Assembly: GCF_024398035.1 (NCBI RefSeq)
Contig: NZ_CP073748.1
Location: 2,827,520 to 2,891,519 of the forward strand
Direction of reading: 5' to 3'
DNA from: Kordiimonas sp. SCSIO 12603
GTDB lineage: Bacteria; Pseudomonadota; Alphaproteobacteria; Sphingomonadales; Kordiimonadaceae
DNA: 64,000 nucleotides
In this document: in pieces, positions 52,312-60,631 of the stretch
Layout of the letters: every line of letters starts with the position of its first letter
Numbering within the stretch: position 1 is the stretch's first letter
Made by a program: the position numbers and the translations under genes
Notes under the pieces: generated by a model
What the model was told of the DNA's origin: nothing
The model's input: only the letters and a program-made list of their open reading frames with translations
Database searches by the model: none

Positions 52312-53589
52312 TTAGCATTGTACTAGATCACGATCTTTTATGGTAAATGGAGCCGTATAAAGCAGCCTCACGGTAGGTAATTTTATCAAGGCAGGAAGCC
52401 CCGCATACAGGACTGCGACAGCAAAGGCATATGCTGAACCATTTAGAAAAGAGCTCAAAACTTCAAGCACACCAAATGCCAACAGAATGGCAACAGCAAA
52501 GGCGATTTTTGATATCACACCCCAAATAGCAAAGTGTAGCGCAGCAAACCGCGAGCCATATTTCTTACTATAAAGCTCAGATGCATCAGCCAACATTGAA
52601 GGGCCAAGAAGTAACTCAGCAGCAAGAGCAAAACCTGTAAGAAAGCAAACAATAGCAAAACCGGTAACATCGCCCGGAGACATGAAAATAGCAGCCGGGA
52701 ATATGATACTCACGGCCAACATACCAACGGCCATAACCTTATGTTTCAGGTATGTTTTAGCAACCCAGGAAAAAAATGGCATACCTAGTACCGCAGCTAT
52801 AAAATAGATAAAGATCACAAACGCCTGCTCGGTGTCACTTCCTTCCAAAACTTCTGTCACATAGACTGGAAACAGTGCTGCAGGTACGGCACTTGCCGTA
52901 GCCGTTAAAAACCAAACCAAACACAAACGTCTGGTAAAAGGTACCTGAAGAATATTTTTTATATCCTCATAGGAAACACTGCTATTTGCTGCATCAAACT
53001 TGGGAGTTGGTACTAAGTACCACACGCCTAAAAAAGCTATCAAACCAACAGGAAACGCAACAGTAGTTATGTTTTCAAGTGCTGCCCCTTCCATAAGGAA
53101 TGGCAGGGAAATCGCAAACAAGGTTCCAAAAAGTGAGAACACCTCTCGGAACATTACATACCGTGTATTTTCTGCATAACTTTTCGCTAAATCCGCAGCA
53201 AGCGCCATGTAAGGCACCATCACCATTGTCCAACCAATATATAAAACTGCGGACCAGGCCCCTAGATAAATTACAGAAACAATCTCTGGTGGGCGTGTAA
53301 TAAAGAAAAGCGCTAGAGCAGCAATTGCCGCCCCAAAAACCATCCAACCTTGCCTGCGTTTATTTAACAGGCTGAAGCGATCACTCAAATATCCAACAAT
53401 TGGGTCACTTATAACATCAATCAGCCGAGACAGAAAAAGAGCAATCCCCACCGCAATGTAACCCAACTGCTTATCTTCAGCATAATAAGCCGGGAGATAC
53501 ACTGCGAACGGAACCAATGGAAAAGAGGTTACAAACGCCGGAAACCCATACGCAACCAGTGTTAAGAAGCCATGCTTTTGCCTTTTCAT
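52312..53589 (-). CDS. MFS/GPH-type transporter
   Basis: A membrane protein of about 425 residues and 12 helices, of the glycoside-pentoside-hexuronide (MelB-like) branch of the major facilitator superfamily. The loop D-P-I-V-G-Y-L-S-D-R-F, with the conserved Asp and G-x-x-S-D-R, is clear near residue 65. It sits in the sigma-E/ChrR-type operon where such a transporter is a regular member; a lipid or lipid-precursor flipping role is speculative. The ATG at 53589 is five bases after the cfa stop, consistent with re-initiation; a GTG at 53619 would overlap cfa by 26 bases. Confidence 0.87.
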   Translation of the reverse strand: MKRQKHGFLTLVAYGFPAFVTSFPLVPFAVYLPAYYAEDKQLGYIAVGIALFLSRLIDVISDPIVGYLSDRFSLLNKRRQGWMVFGAAIAALALFFITRPPEIVSVIYLGAWSAVLYIGWTMVMVPYMALAADLAKSYAENTRYVMFREVFSLFGTLFAISLPFLMEGAALENITTVAFPVGLIAFLGVWYLVPTPKFDAANSSVSYEDIKNILQVPFTRRLCLVWFLTATASAVPAALFPVYVTEVLEGSDTEQAFVIFIYFIAAVLGMPFFSWVAKTYLKHKVMAVGMLAVSIIFPAAIFMSPGDVTGFAIVCFLTGFALAAELLLGPSMLADASELYSKKYGSRFAALHFAIWGVISKIAFAVAILLAFGVLEVLSSFLNGSAYAFAVAVLYAGLPALIKLPTVRLLYTAPFTIKDRDLVQC

Positions 53590-53593
53590 TGGC

Positions 53594-54811
53594 TCAGCCA
53601 ATGACGTATTGCTTAACACTTATTGTGTTTTGTAGAAAACCAGCTTCACAATAAGCGAGATAAAAGAGCCACATCCTGACAAAACGATCATCAAACCCTT
53701 GCTCTTTTACTGCGGGTAGCTGCTCTAAAAAGTCTGCTCGCCAGCATGCAAGAGTGCGGGCATAATCAAGACCAAAATCAAACTCATCGTGCACTTCCAT
53801 TTGCGCACTACCAGTTTGTGTTTTAAATACTTTATCTGAAGGTAACATACCGCCCGGGAAAATGTGTTTCTGAATAAAGTCAGCACCTTTTCTATATGTT
53901 TCAAAGCGCTGATCATCGATGGTTATTACCTGAATACCAGCCTTACCATCCGATTTCAGAAGTGACTTTATCTTCTCGAAATACTGTGGCCAGAAAGCTT
54001 CACCTACTGCTTCCAACATCTCAATTGATACAATTTTATCGTATTGCCCCTGTACATCTCTATAGTCTGTAAGAGAGAAGGAAGCGTTTTCGCCGCCAGG
54101 CGCATTGGCCAAGCGCTGTTCAGCAAAGGCAAGCTGTTCCTTTGACAAAGTTATACAATCAATTTCACAGCCAATTTCAGAAACCGCGTATTCAGCAAAA
54201 CCACCCCAACCACAGCCTATTTCAAGAACTCTATCACCTGGCTGTATGTTTAACTCTCTCGCCAGTCTCGCATATTTTTCTTTCTGTGCTGCCTCAAGGG
54301 AATGCTGATCATCTTTGAAAATGGCCGCAGAATAAGACATGGTTTTATCAAGCCAGAGTTTGTAAAAGTCATTCCCTAAATCATAGTGGTAAGAGATATT
54401 TCTTCGGCTACCGGCTTTGGTGTTTCGGTTCAATAAGTGTCTTAGTTTGTTAAGAAATTTAACGCCTTTAAAGGACGGCAATTTACTTTCCAGAGCTTCC
54501 ATATTCAATGCAAGTAAACTCAAAAGGTACGTCAGATCGTTAGAAGACCACTCGCCCTCTGTAAAGCCTTCCCCTAACCCCAAAGCACCACTACTCATTG
54601 CTCTGTTAATTGCTGACCAGGAATGAATGTGCATTTGAGCTACCTTTGAAAAAGTAGGATCATTAGCTACACCTACAAAGGTGATCATCGCACCAGAAGG
54701 AAATATCACTTCCAGCTGACCTGTATGAATTTTAGAAAGTATCGACGCGAAGAATCTTTCTCGCCATTCGAGTTTTTGCTCCGCGGTGTGATTTACGAGT
54801 GATCCGTCCAT
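53594..54811 (-). CDS. Cyclopropane-fatty-acid synthase-like SAM methyltransferase
   Basis: A 405-residue enzyme that methylates the double bond of acyl chains in membrane phospholipids. The SAM site is V-L-E-I-G-C-G-W-G-G-F-A, with the family marks S-Y-H-Y-D-L-G-N-D-F-Y, S-Y-S-A-A-I-F and I-V-S-I-E-M-L-E-A-V-G. In ChrR-controlled clusters, relatives of this protein make cyclopropane or methylated unsaturated acyl chains, including precursors of furan fatty acids. It lies 14 bases after the DUF1365 gene. Confidence 0.93.
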   Translation of the reverse strand: MDGSLVNHTAEQKLEWRERFFASILSKIHTGQLEVIFPSGAMITFVGVANDPTFSKVAQMHIHSWSAINRAMSSGALGLGEGFTEGEWSSNDLTYLLSLLALNMEALESKLPSFKGVKFLNKLRHLLNRNTKAGSRRNISYHYDLGNDFYKLWLDKTMSYSAAIFKDDQHSLEAAQKEKYARLARELNIQPGDRVLEIGCGWGGFAEYAVSEIGCEIDCITLSKEQLAFAEQRLANAPGGENASFSLTDYRDVQGQYDKIVSIEMLEAVGEAFWPQYFEKIKSLLKSDGKAGIQVITIDDQRFETYRKGADFIQKHIFPGGMLPSDKVFKTQTGSAQMEVHDEFDFGLDYARTLACWRADFLEQLPAVKEQGFDDRFVRMWLFYLAYCEAGFLQNTISVKQYVIG

Positions 54812-54825
54812 AAAAGCCTCTGCGT

Positions 54826-55614
54826 TTAGCTATCTTCAGCCAGAGAATATTGCTTGTCAGGCGCACTTGGCTTTTTGAAAAAAGGAATGCCTTTGAACCA
54901 AATCTTCGCCGCCTCATAATGAATGGCGATTGTGGTCTTGAGCGTCACGAAAGGTATACGGATTAAGGCTTTAAACAGATTAGCCGCGGAGATTTTTTTT
55001 CTATCAGCTTGTAAATGAGCTGTCAGAAGACACTTCCCTGCCTTTTTATACTGAATACCTAAAGAGAGAGAGCTCAGAGAGAGTTTTTGATGAAATTTAT
55101 ATGAGCCTTCCACCTGAAAAAAAGGCGAAACATGAAGTTCTTTATCTGCGCTGTGTGGGCTTACCAATCCCGACCGATCATTAAGTGAGACCGCACTGCC
55201 ATATGTAATGCGTTCGCCAAACGTATTGTGAACCTCGTAAAAAATCGCAACAAGCTCTTCACAATTACTCACGCAATAATAGGTCGTTATCGGGTTAAAA
55301 CTGTAACCAAACACCCGAGGCATTGTTAGCATATAAATTTTGTTGATGGACTCTTGTAGCGTTAATTTTTCACTCTCTTTCAACAACTGCTCTTTTAAAC
55401 CAACACCGCTTTCGTGCCCATAATCCTGCTTCCAGACTGAAAGAATATTAGTCCGATTATAGGATAATAGCTTTGACACTGTTTCTTTTTTATCAAGCTG
55501 ATCAACATCCACCATCAAATAAAAAATCGGGTACCGAAAAGCATGTTTTTTAACATGCCGTCTTTTATGCCAGACATGACCAAGGAAAAGCCCTTCTTCA
55601 AATAAGCTAGCCAT
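54826..55614 (-). CDS. DUF1365 family protein
   Basis: A 262-residue protein with the family landmarks G-H-V-W-H-K-R-R, F-G-Y-S-F-N-P-I-T-T-Y-Y-C, E-V-H-N-T-F-G-E and a K-E-L-H-V-S-P-F segment. DUF1365 proteins are almost always encoded between an FAD oxidoreductase and a Cfa-like enzyme, as here, and are thought to act with them on membrane fatty acids; the activity is not established. Start overlaps the oxidoreductase stop by one base (TAATG). Confidence 0.92.
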   Translation of the reverse strand: MASLFEEGLFLGHVWHKRRHVKKHAFRYPIFYLMVDVDQLDKKETVSKLLSYNRTNILSVWKQDYGHESGVGLKEQLLKESEKLTLQESINKIYMLTMPRVFGYSFNPITTYYCVSNCEELVAIFYEVHNTFGERITYGSAVSLNDRSGLVSPHSADKELHVSPFFQVEGSYKFHQKLSLSSLSLGIQYKKAGKCLLTAHLQADRKKISAANLFKALIRIPFVTLKTTIAIHYEAAKIWFKGIPFFKKPSAPDKQYSLAEDS

Positions 55615-56981
55615 TAGGTCGCCTCTTCATGCAAAGGGATTAGATTGGGAAGGCCAATTCGTTTATTTTGATCCTTACGAGACCAAGGCCTTCTAAAACC
55701 GCTGATCATTTCGGCCACCGCCAAACCAGACTGGATACCATCTTCATGGAAACCATCACCGAGATATGCTCCGGCAAGCCATATATTATCGTGCCCTTGC
55801 GAAGACCAAACATCACCCTTTGCCGCCAGAGCAGCTTGGTCAAACACTGGGTGGTCATATTCAAATGTCCCATAAGTTAAATCAGGATCGATTGGCCTGT
55901 CTGGATTCAGAGTTACAATAACAGGGGTTTTAACAGGTAGATCTTGTAGCTGGTTCATCCAGTATGAGATTGCAGGCCTTTGAGTGTGAGCCCCTGTTCT
56001 TCCAATATAATTCCAGCTTGCCCAAGCTTTTTTGCGCTTCGGCATCAACGATAGATCACTATGAAGAACAACAGTATTTTTTGAATAACGAAGAGGTCTC
56101 AACAAATCTTGAAAATGATCAAAGCCTCTCAAAAGATTGCGGGCCTGATCAGAATGGCAGGCCAGAACTACCTGATCAAATATCTCTGACTTTCCCTGAG
56201 AAAACACACATACCTTTTCACCTTCCGGTGTAACCTTTTCAACACCTGCGTTCAGCCGAATATCACTGATACCTGAAAGCTTCTTTTCAATGGCTCTTAC
56301 ATACGAAACGCTACCGTTCACAACTGTTCGCCAGACTGGCCGGTTAGTAATCTGGGTTAAGCCGTGATTATTAAAAAACTTCAGGAAAGACTTAGCGGGG
56401 TACTTTAAAATATTATTATTATCGCTCGACCATATAGCCGCCCCCATAGGGGCTAAATGCCCTTCAATGAAAGCCTTGGAGTATTTTTCTCTTTCGAGTA
56501 ACTCGCCTAGGGTTAGATCATTAAAAGCACTGTCATCGGCATACCTAGCGGATCGTCGGTAAAACTTTAGAATTCCAGATATCATCGACCAAAATTTAGG
56601 GAGAAAAATATTACTCGGCTGTGCTAGCAGCCCTCCTCCATCCCCTCCAGCATATTCAAAATTACCATCATCAATAGAAGCTGAAAAAGACATGTCTGTC
56701 TCTCGTGTCTCAATGCCAAGATGGTCAAAAAAAGCTGTAAGGTTGGGGTAATTCTGCGGGTTAAAAACTATAAAACCTGTATCTACAGGAAATTTCACGC
56801 CGTCCACTGTTATCTCAACAGTATGCGTATGCCCTCCTAGGTAATCGTTTGCTTCATACAGGGTTACATCATGCGATTTAGCTAGGTGCCAAGCTGCTGA
56901 AAGCCCGGAAATACCGGATCCAACAACAGCAATTCTATTCCCGATACCCTTCTGTGTCTCATGAGATTGTTCAGATTCCAT
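55614..56981 (-). CDS. FAD-dependent oxidoreductase (amine-oxidase-like), fatty-acid modification cluster
   Basis: A 455-residue flavoprotein. The dinucleotide fold is at the N-terminus: V-V-G-S-G-I-S-G-L-S-A-A-W, followed by Y-E-A-N-D-Y-L-G-G-H-T. A further FAD contact is near the C-terminus (W-L-A-G-A-Y-L-G-D-G-F-H-E-D-G). It belongs to the group of proteins annotated as cyclopropane fatty acid/flavin amine oxidase-like. A relative has been reported as the desaturase of furan fatty acid synthesis in Rhodobacter, recalled and not checked. First gene of the five-gene operon that starts at the left sigma-E-like promoter. Confidence 0.9.
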   Translation of the reverse strand: MESEQSHETQKGIGNRIAVVGSGISGLSAAWHLAKSHDVTLYEANDYLGGHTHTVEITVDGVKFPVDTGFIVFNPQNYPNLTAFFDHLGIETRETDMSFSASIDDGNFEYAGGDGGGLLAQPSNIFLPKFWSMISGILKFYRRSARYADDSAFNDLTLGELLEREKYSKAFIEGHLAPMGAAIWSSDNNNILKYPAKSFLKFFNNHGLTQITNRPVWRTVVNGSVSYVRAIEKKLSGISDIRLNAGVEKVTPEGEKVCVFSQGKSEIFDQVVLACHSDQARNLLRGFDHFQDLLRPLRYSKNTVVLHSDLSLMPKRKKAWASWNYIGRTGAHTQRPAISYWMNQLQDLPVKTPVIVTLNPDRPIDPDLTYGTFEYDHPVFDQAALAAKGDVWSSQGHDNIWLAGAYLGDGFHEDGIQSGLAVAEMISGFRRPWSRKDQNKRIGLPNLIPLHEEAT

Positions 56982-57035
56982 CGAATAAATTTCCCGTTCG
57001 ATCTTCTAGGAGGTTTTCCCCTCGTTCTTTCAAAT

Positions 57036-57064
57036 CGTTACGGGCGAATGAATTAGTTAGATCA
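57036..57064 (-). promoter_or_regulatory. Sigma-E-type promoter for the FAD oxidoreductase operon
   Basis: On the minus strand TGATCT (57064-57059) is followed after 17 bases by GTAACG (57041-57036). It mirrors the promoter of the divergent rpoE gene 15 bases away. Confidence 0.7.
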
Positions 57065-57079
57065 TTCTTGCATTTTAAG

Positions 57080-57108
57080 TGATCCAAAAACTGATCTCTC
57101 ACGTAACC
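57080..57108 (+). promoter_or_regulatory. Sigma-E-type promoter for rpoE-chrR
   Basis: TGATCC (57080-57085), then 17 bases, then GTAACC (57103-57108). TGATCC is the -35 box known for the Rhodobacter sigma-E of the ChrR system, so the gene is probably autoregulated. The predicted transcript start falls at or next to the ATG at 57114. Confidence 0.75.
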
Positions 57109-57113
57109 ACTGC

Positions 57114-57818
57114 ATGAAACAAAACGCAATCATATCTCCTGTTTCCTCGCGAGTAGAGGTGCCTTGTCAAGACACACCCCCTTCCTTGACAGGGCATCTC
57201 TCTTCAGGTCATCATGATACGAGAGATGATTTAATCAGTCGCAAGGTGATCCCTATTACCCCTCTGGATAATAATTCGGTCGTTAGCTTCGAAGAGTTGG
57301 CCCGCTGTGTAGCTGAAAACAAAGATAAAATTGCTTTTGCAGAGCTATTTTCTCATTTCGCTCCGCGCTTGAAATCATATCTTCTAAAGCACGGTCTTCC
57401 CGACACAGTAGCAGAAGAAATCTCTCAAGAAGCTATGATTACGTTTTGGCAAAAAGCTGCGCTTTTCAATCCATCAAAGGCTAAGTTTTCCACGTGGATA
57501 TTCCGCGTAGCTCGGAACCGCATGATAGATTTAAAGCGCAAGAAAAAGTATCCTGAAGTAAATGCCGATGATCATATGGCTCATCTAGTAGCTGCAGATC
57601 GCACTGATAAGCCACTTGAAGTGGCTCAAGATGTAAACCTGGTTGGCAAGGCACTTGTAAATTTAAATGCAGCGCAGAGACAGGTGATTGAACTTTCCTT
57701 CTTTGAAGAACTTTCACACTCTCAAATATCTGAGCGTTTATCTATTCCTCTGGGTACTGTTAAATCAAGAATAAGAATGGCGTTTAACACGCTTCGTAGA
57801 GAGTTAGGAGATAGGTAA
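57114..57818 (+). CDS. rpoE: ECF sigma factor, RpoE/ChrR type
   Basis: A 234-residue sigma factor. Region 2 starts near residue 65 (F-A-E-L-F-S-H-F-A-P-R-L-K-S-Y-L) and includes E-E-I-S-Q-E-A-M-I-T-F-W and F-S-T-W-I-F-R-V-A-R-N. Region 4 has L-S-H-S-Q-I-S-E-R-L-S-I-P-L-G-T-V-K-S-R. It resembles the singlet-oxygen sigma-E. About 55 residues precede the usual start of this family, and the sigma-E promoter places the transcript start at the ATG, so it is either leaderless or begins internally; a GTG at 57246 is possible but has no clear ribosome site. One-base overlap with chrR. Confidence 0.92.
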   Translation: MKQNAIISPVSSRVEVPCQDTPPSLTGHLSSGHHDTRDDLISRKVIPITPLDNNSVVSFEELARCVAENKDKIAFAELFSHFAPRLKSYLLKHGLPDTVAEEISQEAMITFWQKAALFNPSKAKFSTWIFRVARNRMIDLKRKKKYPEVNADDHMAHLVAADRTDKPLEVAQDVNLVGKALVNLNAAQRQVIELSFFEELSHSQISERLSIPLGTVKSRIRMAFNTLRRELGDR

Positions 57819-58480
57819 TGAACGCTCATGGCCTTATTTCAGATGAATGGTTGGTTTCTTATGCGGCAGGCGCCTTACCTGATGCACATGCCCTTATAGT
57901 AGCTTCGCATGCTCATTATCACCCCGCTCTCCAAAAAAGGATAGATATCGCTGAGGAGATAGGTGGTGAAATCATTTGCTCTGGTGACAAAGCAGATATT
58001 TCTCCAACTCTGCTAGAAGATACAATGGCAAAACTGGAGAGCTTCCCCGAAGCAATCAACAATCCCAAAATACGTTCGAAAAAAAATACCGACACTGATT
58101 TGCCAGAATGCCTACGAGATTATCTTGATGATAATCTAGACGATTTAAAATGGCGCATTATGGGGCCCGGCATGAAACAGGTAAAACTGGCTACAGGTCC
58201 AAAAGGCGAAAAACTATGGCTCCTGAGAGCCAGAGGCGGCACGAAAATCCCTCAGCATGATCATAATGGTTTAGAACTAACTCTTATTCTAAGAGGTAGC
58301 TATAATGTGGATGGGCACGATTTCATGCCTGGGGATATTGAAATAGCAGACCAAGATATTCGTGATCACCAGCCAATGATCAACGAAGGCGAGGACTGTA
58401 TCTGTCTTGTTGTAACAGAAGCGCCTATCCGCATCCAAAGCCTTATGGGTCGGATGATGCAGCCCTTTATTGGGCTGTAG
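57818..58480 (+). CDS. chrR: ChrR-family anti-sigma factor, variant zinc site
   Basis: A 220-residue anti-sigma factor with an N-terminal sigma-binding domain and a C-terminal cupin, the layout of ChrR, which releases sigma-E on singlet oxygen. In Rhodobacter ChrR the N-terminal zinc ligands are His6, His31, Cys35 and Cys38. Here the matching positions are His4, His31, His35 and Leu38, within S-H-A-H-Y-H-P-A-L, so both cysteines are missing. The cupin metal site looks intact: His147, His149 and Glu153 in Q-H-D-H-N-G-L-E, and His184. Stop/start overlap with rpoE (TAATG) makes the two translationally coupled. Confidence 0.92.
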   Translation: MNAHGLISDEWLVSYAAGALPDAHALIVASHAHYHPALQKRIDIAEEIGGEIICSGDKADISPTLLEDTMAKLESFPEAINNPKIRSKKNTDTDLPECLRDYLDDNLDDLKWRIMGPGMKQVKLATGPKGEKLWLLRARGGTKIPQHDHNGLELTLILRGSYNVDGHDFMPGDIEIADQDIRDHQPMINEGEDCICLVVTEAPIRIQSLMGRMMQPFIGL

Positions 58481-58589
58481 TTTTAGCTGGCCACTATCTT
58501 ATTAGCCCTTATCGGTTTGACTTGCCAATAAATCACAATATTTCTCTCGCAAACACCATTAACAGCTATTTGGGTAGGACTCTTTCCTT

Positions 58590-59546
58590 ATGAATAATGG
58601 TTCAGCATTAAACAAATTCATATGTGCAATTGGGCTAATCATATTTTCAAGTATCTCAGTTAAAGCCAATGAGACGCCAGAAATCTTATCGTTATTTAAT
58701 AAACCTAAGGAAGCACTTAGCTATCATTATTGTGCAACTCCTAAAACAGCTTGGGAAAACAATAAACTAAAGCAACTACTCATGAAATATTCCGCGAGCA
58801 ACACTCGTCAGTACGTTGATCAACGGGTTGTCGCCATTTTAGTTTCTGCCGCATCAAGGGTTGCCCAATTTCAAACATCATTTAAGGCATGTGAGGAAAC
58901 ACTACAAAACGGAGACAAGCTATTTCAATCCACCTTTTCTCAAGCAATGGAGAACCTTTTAAACCAAAACTCAGAAGAAACCTTCTCCGACGGCCAAATT
59001 GGAAACATACAAAAAGCAATTCATGTTGCTTGGCTGGAAGACCAAAGTTCTCGCACAGCATATATTCAGTTATTAAATCCAAAAGGGAAAGGTACCACTG
59101 AAGATTGGGCCTTTGAAAAAGCTAAAGCCAATGCAGTTAAATTGGATGGCCAACATCGTTCCTTAATTAAAAGTTTGCTCGAAACCTATCATTGGATAAC
59201 CTCAGCTCAGTTCGGTGCACAAACATCAAATCGAGCCTTAACCCTTATTCAACATGCAGATGCAGAGCCTGAGTTTCAAAAGAGAGCTCTGAAGCGTATG
59301 GAGCCTTATGTAAAAAATGGGACTGTAAATGGCACCGCTTTCGCTAACCTTTGGGACCGTGTTGCAGTTAATACGGGTAAAAAACAAAGATATGGTACGC
59401 AGCCAAAGAACAGCTGTAATAAAGATGGTACCCTCTCCATTTTACCAGTCGAGGCCCCAGAAAAACTTGCACAACTCCGACAGCAGGTAGGTCTAGAGCC
59501 ACTAGCCGAACAACTTCAGCGATTGAGTTTGCAACGTTGCCAGTAA
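58590..59546 (+). CDS. Exported DUF6624-like protein
   Basis: A 318-residue protein with a signal peptide (about 26 residues, ending V-K-A-N). The mature part resembles the DUF6624 family: L-I-Q-H-A-D-A-E-P-E-F-Q, N-G-T-V-N-G-T-A-F-A-N-L-W-D-R-V, G-K-K-Q-R-Y-G-T-Q and a final R-Q-Q-V-G-L-E-P-L. The function of the family is unknown. No ribosome site stands out. It lies 110 bases after chrR and about 210 bases before the esterase cassette, with no operon link shown. Confidence 0.72.
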   Translation: MNNGSALNKFICAIGLIIFSSISVKANETPEILSLFNKPKEALSYHYCATPKTAWENNKLKQLLMKYSASNTRQYVDQRVVAILVSAASRVAQFQTSFKACEETLQNGDKLFQSTFSQAMENLLNQNSEETFSDGQIGNIQKAIHVAWLEDQSSRTAYIQLLNPKGKGTTEDWAFEKAKANAVKLDGQHRSLIKSLLETYHWITSAQFGAQTSNRALTLIQHADAEPEFQKRALKRMEPYVKNGTVNGTAFANLWDRVAVNTGKKQRYGTQPKNSCNKDGTLSILPVEAPEKLAQLRQQVGLEPLAEQLQRLSLQRCQ

Positions 59547-59758
59547 ACTGCCTGCTCTTCTGTACATATTCAGGCCCTCACAACATAATCACTGTTCTTT
59601 AACATCAGAAATCACTTATCAGCTTTCATGGTTTTGTTATAACTTAACATCTCATCTATTCAGACGAACGGTTTACCGCACTTCACTTGTACAATCATGC
59701 CCGATCCGCCGAGATCCCTCTGACAGCGAGCTTATTGTTCTATATCAGGGGGATTATA

Positions 59759-60607
59759 ATGAAAAAGATCGCGATAGCAGCTTTACTGTTTTTGCCACCA
59801 TTCACGTATGCAGGGGCAGACGAAACCACGCCTTACGCAATGCCCAGAACACAAGTTGTTCCCATAGCTGCTGGCAATTCCCAAAAACAGTATGAACTCT
59901 ATATTAAACTACCAGAAAACTATGGGGAAACCCGCGATAAACAATACCCGGTAATCTACACAACAGATGCCGTTTGGCATATGGACTTACTTTCTGGCAC
60001 CACCGAATACCTGATGCCTGATGTAATTTTGGTTGGTATTTCTTGGCAGCAAAATACTGCTGATACTGTAGCCCACCAAAGCAGGTTCAGAGATTACACC
60101 CTTTATCCATCTAGCGACCCAGAACGACAGGCCAAAAACAAATATGGCCAAGGCGAAACGCACCTCGCCTTCATACGTCAAAATGTCATCCCTTATGTGG
60201 AAGGTACATACCGGACGGCTGAAGGACAAAGAGCTTATCTGGGATATTCTCTGGGCGGGGCATTTGGCGCTTATATGCTTTTTGCGGCACCTGATACCTT
60301 CAACCACTATATTCTCGGCAGCCCAGCCCTTGGACAGCGTAGCTTGAAGATCATTGACGAGATAGCCACTCAAAAGGTTTCAGAGAAAGCGAAAATAGAC
60401 GCAAATGTATTTGTTTCCATTGGCGAACTGGAAGAGGCAGACAGTATATCCACTACCAAAGAACTGGTGTCGGTTTTAAATCGCAATGGCAATAACGGCA
60501 TACGCCTCACTGGCCTTGAAATCATCAAAGCTTCAAACCACGGTACCGCTGTACCGGAAACTTTTACGCGCAGCATAAAATGGCTGTCAGAGCTCACGAA
60601 CAAATAG
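59759..60607 (+). CDS. Exported alpha/beta hydrolase, enterochelin-esterase-like
   Basis: A 282-residue hydrolase with a signal peptide (ending T-Y-A-G). It has the esterase D/Fes-like fold: Y-E-L-Y-I-K-L-P-E-N-Y, Y-P-V-I-Y-T-T-D-A, the nucleophile elbow G-Y-S-L-G-G and a late acid and His (A-S-N-H-G-T). Relatives hydrolyse ester bonds of siderophores or acyl groups. The ATG at 59759 has GGGGA upstream. First gene of a four-gene cassette of exported proteins, 24 bases before the propeller gene. Confidence 0.87.
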   Translation: MKKIAIAALLFLPPFTYAGADETTPYAMPRTQVVPIAAGNSQKQYELYIKLPENYGETRDKQYPVIYTTDAVWHMDLLSGTTEYLMPDVILVGISWQQNTADTVAHQSRFRDYTLYPSSDPERQAKNKYGQGETHLAFIRQNVIPYVEGTYRTAEGQRAYLGYSLGGAFGAYMLFAAPDTFNHYILGSPALGQRSLKIIDEIATQKVSEKAKIDANVFVSIGELEEADSISTTKELVSVLNRNGNNGIRLTGLEIIKASNHGTAVPETFTRSIKWLSELTNK

Positions 60608-60631
60608 CTTCCTGAATAAAGAGAAAATCAG

